A stretch of DNA of 52,028 nucleotides from Clostridium_I sp047718555 (GTDB taxonomy: Bacteria > Bacillota > Clostridia > Clostridiales > Clostridiaceae). The stretch covers positions 1-52,028 of the forward strand of contig NZ_JBDNRK010000027.1 in assembly GCF_047718555.1 (NCBI RefSeq). Reading direction: 5' to 3'. The notes below the pieces were generated by a model. The model was not told the DNA's origin, searched no databases, and worked only from the letters and a program-made list of their open reading frames with translations. The stretch's first letter is position 1. Every line of letters starts with the position of its first letter. The position numbers were made by a program, and so were the translations under genes. This document shows, piece after piece, positions 33,447 through 41,655 of the stretch.

Positions 33447-34238
33447 TTATTTAAGTACACTTTTCACTTCTTTTACAAACTTTTCAACATTTTTAATTGC
33501 TTCCTCTTTATCCTTTGATTCATCTACTTTTTTTACAATAGCACTTCCAATTATAATTCCATCACAGTAGTCTTTTAATTCCTTTGCCATTTTTGCACTG
33601 GAAATACCAAACCCTAAAGCCTTAGGTATCTCTGCATATTGAGCCACAGTACTCATATATTCATTTAGATCAGTTTTTATTTCATTTCTAGCCCCTGTAA
33701 CACCATTAGTTGATACGCAATATATAAATCCACTGGCATTTTTAACTATATTTTTTATTCTCTCTTTAGATGTAGGTGCTATTAATGGTATAAGGGCAAC
33801 ATTGTATTTATCACCTAATGCTAGTATATCCTTCCTCTCCTCTATAGGAAGATCAGGTATTATAACACCATCTATACCAACTTCGCTACAATCCTTTATA
33901 AATCTCTCAATGCCATAATTGAATACTGAATTGTAATATACCAAGTAAACTAGAGGCACTTCAGTATTTAAACGTATTTTTTTTACTGTATCCATTATTT
34001 TAGCTATAGTTGTCCCATTTTTAAGTGATCTTTGGGAAGAAGCCTGAATTGTAGGACCATCTGCAAGAGGATCAGAATAAGGAACTCCAAGTTCAATAAT
34101 ATCTGCTCCTGCCTTTTCCATAGCATTTACTAGTTCAATAGTAGTTTCAAGATCAGGATCTCCCGCTGTTACAAAAGGAATCATTGCCTTTTCATTTTTG
34201 TCTTTTAATTCATTAAATTTAGCCTCAATTCTATTCAT
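33447..34238 (-). CDS. trpA: tryptophan synthase alpha chain
   Basis: A 263-residue TIM-barrel enzyme that cleaves indole-3-glycerol phosphate to indole and glyceraldehyde-3-phosphate, passing indole to TrpB. Seen motifs: MIPFVTAGDPDLETT, then the catalytic-glutamate segment IIELGVPYSDPLADGP, and GFGISS at the phosphate site. Normal length. Its ATG overlaps the trpB stop by one base. Last gene of the trpEGDCFBA operon. Confidence 0.97.
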   Translation of the reverse strand: MNRIEAKFNELKDKNEKAMIPFVTAGDPDLETTIELVNAMEKAGADIIELGVPYSDPLADGPTIQASSQRSLKNGTTIAKIMDTVKKIRLNTEVPLVYLVYYNSVFNYGIERFIKDCSEVGIDGVIIPDLPIEERKDILALGDKYNVALIPLIAPTSKERIKNIVKNASGFIYCVSTNGVTGARNEIKTDLNEYMSTVAQYAEIPKALGFGISSAKMAKELKDYCDGIIIGSAIVKKVDESKDKEEAIKNVEKFVKEVKSVLK

Positions 34239-35413
34239 TATAGTTCTACCCCCATTACTTTAGCTATAGTGTTTATATCCTTATCTCCTCTACCAGATAC
34301 ATTTACAATGATTACTTTATCTTTATCAAGTGTAGGTGCAAACTTCATAGCATAAGCCAAAGCATGAGAACTTTCCAGTGCCGGAATTATACCTTCTATT
34401 CTTGATACTTCTACAAAGGCATCTACTGCTTCCTTGTCATTGGCAGATACATACTCCGCTCTTCCTATGTCATTGAAATATGCATGTTCCGGTCCTACAC
34501 CAGGATAATCCAGTCCTGCTGATATTGAATAAGCTGGAATTATCTGACCATCACCATCTTGAAGTACATAGGTCATCATTCCATGAATAACTCCCACAGA
34601 ACCCTTAGTTATACTGGCTGCATGCTCATCTGTATCTATTCCCTTTCCAGCTGCCTCTACTCCTATAAGTTTAACTTCTTTATCCTCTACAAAAGGATAG
34701 AATATACCCATGGCATTGCTTCCGCCACCTATACATGCAATAATATAGTCTGGTAATCTTCCTTCTTTCTCCAATATTTGTTCTTTAGCTTCATCCCCAA
34801 TAACCCTTTGAAAATCTCTAACCATAGTTGGATAAGGGTGAGGCCCCATAACTGTTCCTACAACATAAAAGGTATCATCTACACTTGTAACCCAATTTCT
34901 CATAGTCTCATTTACAGCATCCTTAAGAGTTCCAGTACCTGACGTAACTGCAGTAACCTTTGCCCCTAGTATTTTCATCTTAAACACATTAAGTGCCTGT
35001 CTTCTTATATCCTCTTCTCCCATAAATATTTCACATTCTAATCCAAACATAGCTGCTATAGTTGCTGTTGCAACGCCGTGCTGTCCTGCTCCTGTTTCTG
35101 CAATAACTCTCTTTTTACCCATTCTCTTTGCAAGTAGAACTTGACCTAAAGCATTATTTATCTTATGTGCTCCTGTATGGTTAAGATCTTCTCTTTTAAG
35201 ATAAATTTTAGCTCCTCCTAGTTTTTTAGTTAAATTTTCAGCATAATAAAGAGGTGACTCTCTTCCCACATAATCCTTTAAATAGTACCTAAATTCTTTT
35301 ATAAAATTTTCATCATTTTTTGCTTTATCATATTCCACTTCTAACTCTGCAATAGCATTCATTATAGTTTCTGGCACATATTGCCCTCCAAATTTTCCAA
35401 ATCTTCCAATCAT
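34238..35413 (-). CDS. trpB: tryptophan synthase beta chain
   Basis: A 391-residue PLP enzyme joining indole and serine to tryptophan. HTGAHKINNALGQ carries the PLP lysine; GGGSNAMGIF binds the phosphate; RGDKD is near the end. Normal length and TrpB1 type. It overlaps trpF by four bases (ATGA), indicating coupled translation. Confidence 0.97.
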   Translation of the reverse strand: MIGRFGKFGGQYVPETIMNAIAELEVEYDKAKNDENFIKEFRYYLKDYVGRESPLYYAENLTKKLGGAKIYLKREDLNHTGAHKINNALGQVLLAKRMGKKRVIAETGAGQHGVATATIAAMFGLECEIFMGEEDIRRQALNVFKMKILGAKVTAVTSGTGTLKDAVNETMRNWVTSVDDTFYVVGTVMGPHPYPTMVRDFQRVIGDEAKEQILEKEGRLPDYIIACIGGGSNAMGIFYPFVEDKEVKLIGVEAAGKGIDTDEHAASITKGSVGVIHGMMTYVLQDGDGQIIPAYSISAGLDYPGVGPEHAYFNDIGRAEYVSANDKEAVDAFVEVSRIEGIIPALESSHALAYAMKFAPTLDKDKVIIVNVSGRGDKDINTIAKVMGVEL

Positions 35414-36135
35414 TTAATATTCCTCACTTTCTCTATAAATGTTTTTATTTTATTAAAATCCTTTACTCCATCTGTTTCTACCCCGCTAGATACATCTACA
35501 GCAAAGGGGTTAACTTTATTTATGGCTTCAATTACATTATCTGCATTTAATCCACCTGCTAATATTAATTTTTTCTCAATATTAAGCTTTGAAATAACAT
35601 TCCAGTCAAAACTAATACCCGTTCCGCCTTCTGCACCTTTAACACTGCTATCCAGCACTACGGCTTCAATATCATATTTATTAATTCCATTCAAAGTACT
35701 TTGATATTCATCTATTTTGTAGTTATAAAAAACATCTTTATTATTACTATAATGTTCACTATTACTTATCAAATCAGCTTTTCCATAATTGCCATCTGAC
35801 TTATCTTTACTTATCTCTGCTTTTATAGATACAGATTTCCACAATGTAAATCTATCTAATTCTAAAAAATATTTCTTATCCTCGCAACCATGAAATTGCA
35901 GCACATCTAATTTTAAATTTTCAGCTATGTTTTTTACTTTTTTTATATCTTCATTTACAAAGACTCCTACAGTTTTTATGCCAGCATTTAATTTGGATAT
36001 AAGTTCTTCGGCCTTTTTCATATCAACTTGCCTCTTACTTTTAGCAAATATAAAACCTACATAATCAGGCAGAAGTTCATTTACATATTCTATATCTTCT
36101 AACCGCTTAAGCCCACATATTTTTATCTTAGTCAT
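35410..36135 (-). CDS. trpF: phosphoribosylanthranilate isomerase with insertion
   Basis: A 241-residue TIM-barrel isomerase converting phosphoribosylanthranilate to the carboxyphenylamino-deoxyribulose phosphate. KIKICGLKR at the N-terminus and LDSSVKGAEGGTGISFDW with GGLNADNV are typical. Most TrpF proteins have about 200-210 residues; here about 35 extra polar residues (roughly 108-145, rich in S, N, K, Y) are inserted before the conserved VVLDSS strand. I start it at the ATG before TKIKIC; the earlier ATG lies in the GGGGG ribosome site. Confidence 0.94.
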   Translation of the reverse strand: MTKIKICGLKRLEDIEYVNELLPDYVGFIFAKSKRQVDMKKAEELISKLNAGIKTVGVFVNEDIKKVKNIAENLKLDVLQFHGCEDKKYFLELDRFTLWKSVSIKAEISKDKSDGNYGKADLISNSEHYSNNKDVFYNYKIDEYQSTLNGINKYDIEAVVLDSSVKGAEGGTGISFDWNVISKLNIEKKLILAGGLNADNVIEAINKVNPFAVDVSSGVETDGVKDFNKIKTFIEKVRNIK

Positions 36136-36155
36136 AAAAACCCCCATTAGGTGAA

Positions 36156-36935
36156 TTATTTTCCCTTAGCTTTAAGTATAAAATCTTCAACAGCCTGAAC
36201 ATCCTCTATATTTCTCATAAAGGTTTCACCAATAAGCACTGCATTTACTCCAATAGATTTTAAATACAATATATCTTCTGGAGTTTTGATTCCACTTTCA
36301 GAAACGATAATTGTTTCCTTGGGAATATATTTCATAAACTTTTCAGTAGTTTTTAAATCTACTGTAAAATCTCTCAAATCTCTATTGTTAACTCCTATAA
36401 TTTCTCCCTCTGCATCTAAAGCTATCTCCAGTTCTTCTCGGCTGTGAACTTCTATAAGACAATTAAGTCCAAGCTCCTTAGCTAATTTATAAAAACTTTT
36501 TAATTTTTTACCAAGTACTGCAACTATAAGAAGAATAGCATCTGCCCCTATATTTTTTGCCTGAAATATCTGATACTCGTCTACTATAAAATCCTTACGA
36601 AGTACGGGCTTTGAGGTAACCCCTTTAACCTGTGCTATATATTCATCGCTGCCCATGAAAAATTTCTTTTCTGTAAGTACCGATATGGCATCTATACTTA
36701 TTTGTTCATAGACCTTTGCTATAGCTACAGGATCAAAATCTGGCTTTATTATACCCTTAGAAGGAGATGCTTTCTTTATTTCTGATATTATATTAATTCC
36801 AGGTTTATTTAGCGCAGCTTTAAAATCTCTAGTAACTATGTCTTGTACTTTATTTTCAAATTCCTTAAGAGGCAATTCTCTTTTTTCTTCTTCTATCTGT
36901 TTTGTTTTGTAAGCAACAATATCATCTAAAATCAT
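36156..36935 (-). CDS. trpC: indole-3-glycerol phosphate synthase
   Basis: A 259-residue TIM-barrel enzyme closing the indole ring. Signature segments: ISEIKKASPSKG, VLTEKKFF, LRKDFIVDEYQI, GVNNRDLRDF and VSESGI. Normal length. Start follows AGAGGTG; it lies 4 bases after trpD and 20 before trpF. Confidence 0.97.
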   Translation of the reverse strand: MILDDIVAYKTKQIEEEKRELPLKEFENKVQDIVTRDFKAALNKPGINIISEIKKASPSKGIIKPDFDPVAIAKVYEQISIDAISVLTEKKFFMGSDEYIAQVKGVTSKPVLRKDFIVDEYQIFQAKNIGADAILLIVAVLGKKLKSFYKLAKELGLNCLIEVHSREELEIALDAEGEIIGVNNRDLRDFTVDLKTTEKFMKYIPKETIIVSESGIKTPEDILYLKSIGVNAVLIGETFMRNIEDVQAVEDFILKAKGK

Positions 36936-36939
36936 ATTT

Positions 36940-37953
36940 TTACACCTCTTTACTGTACTCTACAAGTTCATTTAATTTTTCATAAGCTTTACCAGAATCG
37001 ATAATATCTTCAGTGAGTTTTATACCTTGTTCCAGGTTTTCTGCAACTTTTCCAACATACAGTGCTGCAGCAGTATTTAAAACTACTATATCTCTTTTAG
37101 GTCCTCTTTTTCCTTTTAATATATCTATTATTATACCAGCATTCTCTTTAGCTGAAGACCCCTTAATATCTTCCACCTTTGCTAATGGTATACCAAGCTT
37201 TTCAGGTTCAATTTCATAATCTATGACTTTACCTTCTCTGATCTCACTTACATAAGTAGTTGTAGTAGTTGTAATTTCATCTAATCCATCTCCGCCATGA
37301 ACTACCATAGCCTTTTCACTGCCTAATTTTAAAAGTACCTCTGCAAGAGTATGGGTTAATTCCTTGCTGTAAACTCCTAATACCTGCCCCTTCACAAAGG
37401 CTGGATTTGTAAGTGGTCCCAGTATATTAAACACAGTTCGTATTCCAAGTTCTTTTCTTACAGGTCCTACATTTTTCATAGCTGAATGATATTTCTGAGC
37501 AAACAAAAATGCCATTCCATTTTCATCAATTAATTTTTTTGCCTTTTCAGGTTCTATATCTATGTTAATACCCAATTTCTGAAGCACATCAGCACTGCCG
37601 CTGCTGCTGGAAACCGCTCTATTGCCATGCTTAGCTACCTTAACTCCTGCTGCGGCCGCAATTATTGCCACTGCTGTAGAAATATTAAAGGTTTTGCTTC
37701 CATCACCACCAGTTCCACAAGTGTCTATAACATATTCAGACTCCAATTTAACAATAGATGCATTATCTCTCATGGCTCTTGCAGCTCCAGTTATTTCTTC
37801 AACAGTTTCCCCCTTCATTCTAAGCCCTACTAAAAATGCGCCTATTTGTGATTGAAGTGCTTCCCCCTTCATAATTTCATTTACAGAAGAATAAGCTTCC
37901 TCCTCATTTAAATTTTCTTTATTACTTATTTTCTTTATTGCTTCCTTTAACAT
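36940..37953 (-). CDS. trpD: anthranilate phosphoribosyltransferase
   Basis: A 337-residue enzyme that adds PRPP to anthranilate. DTCGTGGDGSKTFNIST is the PRPP loop; KHGNRAVSSSSGSADVL and GPLTNP follow. I begin it at MLKEAIKK, preceded by GGAGGGGAT, which leaves a 32-base overlap with the end of trpG. A separate trpG shows there is no TrpG-TrpD fusion here. Confidence 0.96.
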   Translation of the reverse strand: MLKEAIKKISNKENLNEEEAYSSVNEIMKGEALQSQIGAFLVGLRMKGETVEEITGAARAMRDNASIVKLESEYVIDTCGTGGDGSKTFNISTAVAIIAAAAGVKVAKHGNRAVSSSSGSADVLQKLGINIDIEPEKAKKLIDENGMAFLFAQKYHSAMKNVGPVRKELGIRTVFNILGPLTNPAFVKGQVLGVYSKELTHTLAEVLLKLGSEKAMVVHGGDGLDEITTTTTTYVSEIREGKVIDYEIEPEKLGIPLAKVEDIKGSSAKENAGIIIDILKGKRGPKRDIVVLNTAAALYVGKVAENLEQGIKLTEDIIDSGKAYEKLNELVEYSKEV

Positions 37954-38536
37954 TACATATCCCCTCCACAAAATTCTTAATCATAATTTTCCCTTGTTCT
38001 GTAATTATTGATTCTGGATGAAATTGCAATCCATAAATATCATATTTATTGTGTTTAAGCGCCATAACAACTCCATCATCCAAACTTTCTGCTGTAATAG
38101 TTAGCTCTTTGGGAAAAGTATTCTTATCAACAACTAAAGAATGATAACGCATAACCTTAATTGGATTGTTTATTCCCTTAAACATTCCTTCACTATTGTG
38201 TTTTATATCAGAAGTTTTACCATGCTTTATGTTTTCTGCTCTAACTATATTTCCCCCATAGGCATAACCTATAGCTTGATGCCCAAGACAAATACCTAAA
38301 ATCGGTATTTTACCACCATACTTTTTTATTACATCTACACAAATTCCTGCTTTTTCCGGAGTACCAGGCCCAGGTGAAAGTATTATCCCATCTAAATCCA
38401 TATTCTCTATATCTTCAACTTTAATTTTATCATTTCTTACAACCTTAACTTCATGCCCCTGGGGTGCTAATATTTCTCCTATATATTGATATAAATTATA
38501 AGTAAAAGAATCATAATTATCTATTATAAGTATCAT
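37922..38536 (-). CDS. trpG: anthranilate synthase glutamine amidotransferase subunit
   Basis: A 204-residue class I glutamine amidotransferase giving ammonia to TrpE. The triad is visible: cysteine in LGICLGHQAIGYAYGG and histidine/glutamate in LQFHPESI. NYDSFTYNL begins the protein. It might also serve PabB for folate, as in other Firmicutes with one copy. One base separates it from trpE. Confidence 0.96.
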   Translation of the reverse strand: MILIIDNYDSFTYNLYQYIGEILAPQGHEVKVVRNDKIKVEDIENMDLDGIILSPGPGTPEKAGICVDVIKKYGGKIPILGICLGHQAIGYAYGGNIVRAENIKHGKTSDIKHNSEGMFKGINNPIKVMRYHSLVVDKNTFPKELTITAESLDDGVVMALKHNKYDIYGLQFHPESIITEQGKIMIKNFVEGICNVKGSNKENK

Positions 38537-38537
38537 C

Positions 38538-39968
38538 TTAAATCACCTCTTTCATTGCCATAGCTTTGTTAAGAGTTTCTCTGTATTCTGTTTTAGGGTC
38601 TGAATCATATACTATACCTGCTCCAGATTGAACATAGGCATAATCATCTTTAAAAACGATAGTTCTTATAGCTATACAAGTATCCATATTTCCATTGTGA
38701 GAAAAATATCCCACAGCCCCAGCATAGATTCCTCTTCGCACATTTTCAAGTTCATCTATTATTTCCATGGCTCTTACCTTTGGAGCTCCTGATACTGTTC
38801 CCACAGGAAGACAGGAACTTAAAGCATCAAAACAATTCAGCTCTTTTTTCAATTCACCAGAAACCATGGAAACTATGTGCATAACATGGGAATAAAGATC
38901 TATTTCCATAAATCTATCCACATTTACTGTGCCAAATTCACTTATCCTTCCAATATCATTTCTGCCTAAATCCACCAGCATTAAATGCTCTGCTTTCTCC
39001 TTCTCATCTTCTAAAAGTTCCTTTTTAAGTTTCTCGTCTTCTTCTGGTGACTTACCTCTTGGTCTTGTTCCAGCTATAGGATTTGTTGTAACCCTATTAT
39101 CCTTTACGGAAACCAGACTTTCCGGAGAAGATCCTGCTATCTGGAAATCTTCAAAATCTATATAGAAAAGATAAGGTGATGGATTTTTAGATCTCAATCT
39201 TCTATATACATCAAAAGGTTCAGAAGAATTTTTAAATTTTAGCCTTTGTGATGGAACCACTTGAAATATGTCTCCTGCTTTTATATATTCCTTTGCCCTT
39301 TCTACAATTTCACAATATTCTTCCTCTGTAACATTAGATTCAAATTCTTTATTTAAATTAGCTTCCTCAAGAGGATGCAGTACATTACCGCTCATTATGC
39401 TTTGCTTTATATTATCAAGAGTTTCCGTTATTTTATTGTAGTCAGAATTATCCTCTGGAAATACATTGTAGACAATATTTATATTGTGTTTAAAATGATC
39501 GTAACATATAAAGATTTTATAGAACATGAGGTTTGCTTCGGGAACTTTTAATTCATCTATATTATTATCTGGAAGTTTTTCATATTGTCTTACAATATCA
39601 TAACCTACGTACCCTATTGCCCCTCCTGTAAAGGGAATATCGAAAACTTCTGAATTATAATCTATATTTACATACTGTTTTACATAATCTAACACTTTTC
39701 CATAAACAGTTTTAGTGCCATTATCTCCAGATATTGTAATCTCATCTTTATAACTCTTAATTGTCATATAAGGATCTGCACCCATAAAAGAGTATCGTCC
39801 TATTTCTTTTTCAGAATAGACACTTTCAAGAAGAAATTTTTTTCTTCCCTGTAAATTATAATATAGAGTTATTGGAGTTAGCTCATCTCCATTAACTTGA
39901 AGACTAATTGGAAATGTTTTATGCAGCTTTCTTTGGTCATAAAATTCCTTTTCAGTTAAATTGAACAT
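38538..39968 (-). CDS. trpE: anthranilate synthase component I
   Basis: A 476-residue chorismate-using enzyme, first step of tryptophan synthesis. The feedback site motif LLES is present (KKFLLESVYSEKE), as are GTRPRGKSPEED and the C-terminal chorismate site YVQSGAGIVYDSDP. The start is the ATG before FNLTEKEF, following AAAGGAGACGTG. A longer frame reaches upstream only because the adjacent MITE-like repeat is open in that frame. Expression is under two tandem T-boxes and probably feedback by tryptophan. Confidence 0.96.
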   Translation of the reverse strand: MFNLTEKEFYDQRKLHKTFPISLQVNGDELTPITLYYNLQGRKKFLLESVYSEKEIGRYSFMGADPYMTIKSYKDEITISGDNGTKTVYGKVLDYVKQYVNIDYNSEVFDIPFTGGAIGYVGYDIVRQYEKLPDNNIDELKVPEANLMFYKIFICYDHFKHNINIVYNVFPEDNSDYNKITETLDNIKQSIMSGNVLHPLEEANLNKEFESNVTEEEYCEIVERAKEYIKAGDIFQVVPSQRLKFKNSSEPFDVYRRLRSKNPSPYLFYIDFEDFQIAGSSPESLVSVKDNRVTTNPIAGTRPRGKSPEEDEKLKKELLEDEKEKAEHLMLVDLGRNDIGRISEFGTVNVDRFMEIDLYSHVMHIVSMVSGELKKELNCFDALSSCLPVGTVSGAPKVRAMEIIDELENVRRGIYAGAVGYFSHNGNMDTCIAIRTIVFKDDYAYVQSGAGIVYDSDPKTEYRETLNKAMAMKEVI

Positions 39969-39994
39969 AAATTTCACGTCTCCTTTAAATAATA

Positions 39995-40153
39995 AGGCAT
40001 GTGAAAATAAATAGTAAGTCAAAGATGCGACGAATATTTTGAATTCTGCAAGGAAACAGGTTCCGAAGATAGTGAGCTATCTGAGGGTTCTGTTGACGCA
40101 GTAGGATTCAAAATAAGCTAGCATACTGACTAATTATTTATTTGAATATGCCT
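39995..40153 (+). repeat. MITE-like repeat, full copy 2
   Basis: A 159-bp element nearly identical to the reverse complement of 28597-28756, with about ten differences by eye. It starts AGGCATGTGAAAATAAATAG and ends TTGAATATGCCT. It sits exactly between the T-box terminator and the trpE ribosome site, so it is transcribed as part of the trp leader. Confidence 0.85.
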
Positions 40154-40342
40154 AAGATTAAAAAAAGGCCACTTCGCCCGGAATATGGGACGAAGTGACC
40201 GTGGTGCCACCCATTTTAATTTTATATTATAAGTGCAAGCATTTTAGTTTATACATTACTGATTATCTAGGACTCGTTGTTGTTATCTCCCATATATAAA
40301 TATTGGGCCATTTCAACCACTAATCATCAGATTATACTAATG
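40154..40342 (-). promoter_or_regulatory. second T-box element with terminator (proximal to trpE)
   Basis: On the minus strand GGGTGGCACCACGG (the T-box core that pairs with the tRNA acceptor end, 40199-40212) is followed by a terminator stem CACTTCGTCCC...CGGGCGAAGTG and TTTTTTT (40161-40200). Stem I is short: CTGATGATTAG pairs imperfectly with CTAGATAATCAG. I could not place a specifier codon with certainty; TGG occurs in GAAATGGCC. Confidence 0.75.
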
Positions 40343-40619
40343 TAAAAATAAAAAACACTTCATCCCTTTAAGGACGAAGTGTTAAACTTCGCTATGCCAC
40401 CTAATTACAAAACTTTTCTTTAACAGATACAGAAATAAAATTTCGATATCCTGTCTCTTTAACGGTAGACTACCGGCTATTGCTACTAAAATTTCACATT
40501 GCATCTCACAGACCCATTCAATATAAGCTACAATATTTGGCTTCCACCATTCCAAACTCGCTTTGATTAAACTCTCATATTTACTACTTCTGATCATAGA
40601 TTTACTAAAAGTAACTTTT
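40343..40619 (-). promoter_or_regulatory. first T-box riboswitch with terminator (tryptophan type)
   Basis: The leader holds a T-box core AGGTGGCATAGCG (40387-40403) and a terminator AACACTTCGTCC...GGATGAAGTGTT followed by a T-rich tail (40343-40383). In Stem I the sequence TTGAATGGGTC presents TGG, the tryptophan codon, where a specifier is expected. Uncharged tRNA-Trp should favour read-through. Its terminator stem resembles that of the second unit. Confidence 0.85.
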
Positions 40620-40625
40620 ACTGTA

Positions 40626-40653
40626 ATTATACAATATTTTTTAGAGTTGTCAA
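40626..40653 (-). promoter_or_regulatory. promoter of the trp operon
   Basis: TTGACA, 16 bases, TATAAT on the minus strand, giving a start of transcription near 40619 at the head of the first T-box. Confidence 0.8.
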
Positions 40654-40662
40654 TATATTTTT

Positions 40663-41241
40663 TTAATTGCCTAACATTTTCAGCAATAAATCAGCATTTT
40701 CTTTTGCTTTATCCAAATGCTGTTCCGATAATTGTTTTTTAGTTGCAATAGTATCATCTATGCTCTTATCCAAATCCTTTAATGCCAATTTTAATCTTTC
40801 ACGTAATCTAGGTATATTTTGAATTATTCTTTTCACTATATATACATACTCGTCATCATAGAGCCTGTAACACTTAAACTCTCCTGAAGTTAATCTTCCA
40901 TCTGAAAGAATATATATGAATCTATCGTCCATCTCTCCAGATAAAGCTATCTCTATCTTGTGTTTATACAATCTAAATCTTGATCCATTATCATCTATAA
41001 GTACAGGAAATATAGTTGAAAACAAAAAAGCTAATTCCTCTGTAGAATTATCTAAAAGTCCTATACTTGAAAAATCCCTTGCATTTAAACGTATCTCTAT
41101 ATCCCTTGAAAAAATTTCTTCTTTTATAGCATTGGATACCTTCTCACGTAATTCCTCTTCTTTTCCCTTAGAAATAAATTTTGTTATTGAATTTACTAAA
41201 TTGCCAATATGGCTTTTAGTTTCTTTTTTACTACCAACCAC
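40663..41241 (-). CDS. hypothetical protein with C-terminal coiled coil
   Basis: I do not recognise this protein of about 192 residues. From the GTG start (VGSKKETKSHIG, after AGAGGCG) it shows an N-terminal charged helical part, a central mixed region (RDFSSIGLLDNSTEELAFLF), and a C-terminal helix rich in K, D, E and L (about residues 145-190) likely to form a coiled coil. An upstream in-frame GTG at 41295 would add 18 mostly hydrophobic residues but has no ribosome site. No signal peptide in the shorter form. It is a lone gene between gapN and the trp promoter. Confidence 0.6.
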   Translation of the reverse strand: MVGSKKETKSHIGNLVNSITKFISKGKEEELREKVSNAIKEEIFSRDIEIRLNARDFSSIGLLDNSTEELAFLFSTIFPVLIDDNGSRFRLYKHKIEIALSGEMDDRFIYILSDGRLTSGEFKCYRLYDDEYVYIVKRIIQNIPRLRERLKLALKDLDKSIDDTIATKKQLSEQHLDKAKENADLLLKMLGN

Positions 41242-41655
41242 AATAATCGCCTCTTTTATTAATCCTATAATAAAAGTATATATAATATTTTCCACAATTG
41301 CAAATGTAGTTCATATAAAATATTGCTAATCTTTAAGTAATAAAAAACTATAGCATAATTTTATTATTTATCACGGGACAATATTTAGAATATTACCATA
41401 TATCACCTTATTTATTGTAATGTTTGATAATAGCACATAAGATAAATTTTCATTCGTTACTTGCAAAAAACAATTTTATTTATTATGATTATTATATAAC
41501 AATAGATATTAATATTCGAATTATATAATAATTCTAAATGTCAATATTTAAATTATGTTAAATTTATGATTTATATAATAATAAATACTTTAAAATAATA
41601 AAATAAAATTAAAGCTATAAAATCAACATTTACAATTATGAGAGGTGGTATGTTT
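41242..41655. other. intergenic region upstream of gapN
   Basis: AT-rich, 414 bases. The best plus-strand promoter match is TTGCAA, 17 bases, TATGAT (41461-41489), leaving a leader of about 160 bases for gapN. A small palindrome (GAATTATATAATAATTC, about 41518-41534) may be an operator. No RNA class recognised. Confidence 0.4.

Noticed and set aside
39969..40022. Longer N-terminus of trpE
   Set aside because: The extra 18 residues come from the spacer and the end of the MITE-like repeat; the AAAGGAG ribosome site fits the internal ATG.
40382..40597. 71-codon ORF upstream of trpE
   Set aside because: It coincides with the first T-box Stem I and antiterminator, which explain the sequence better.
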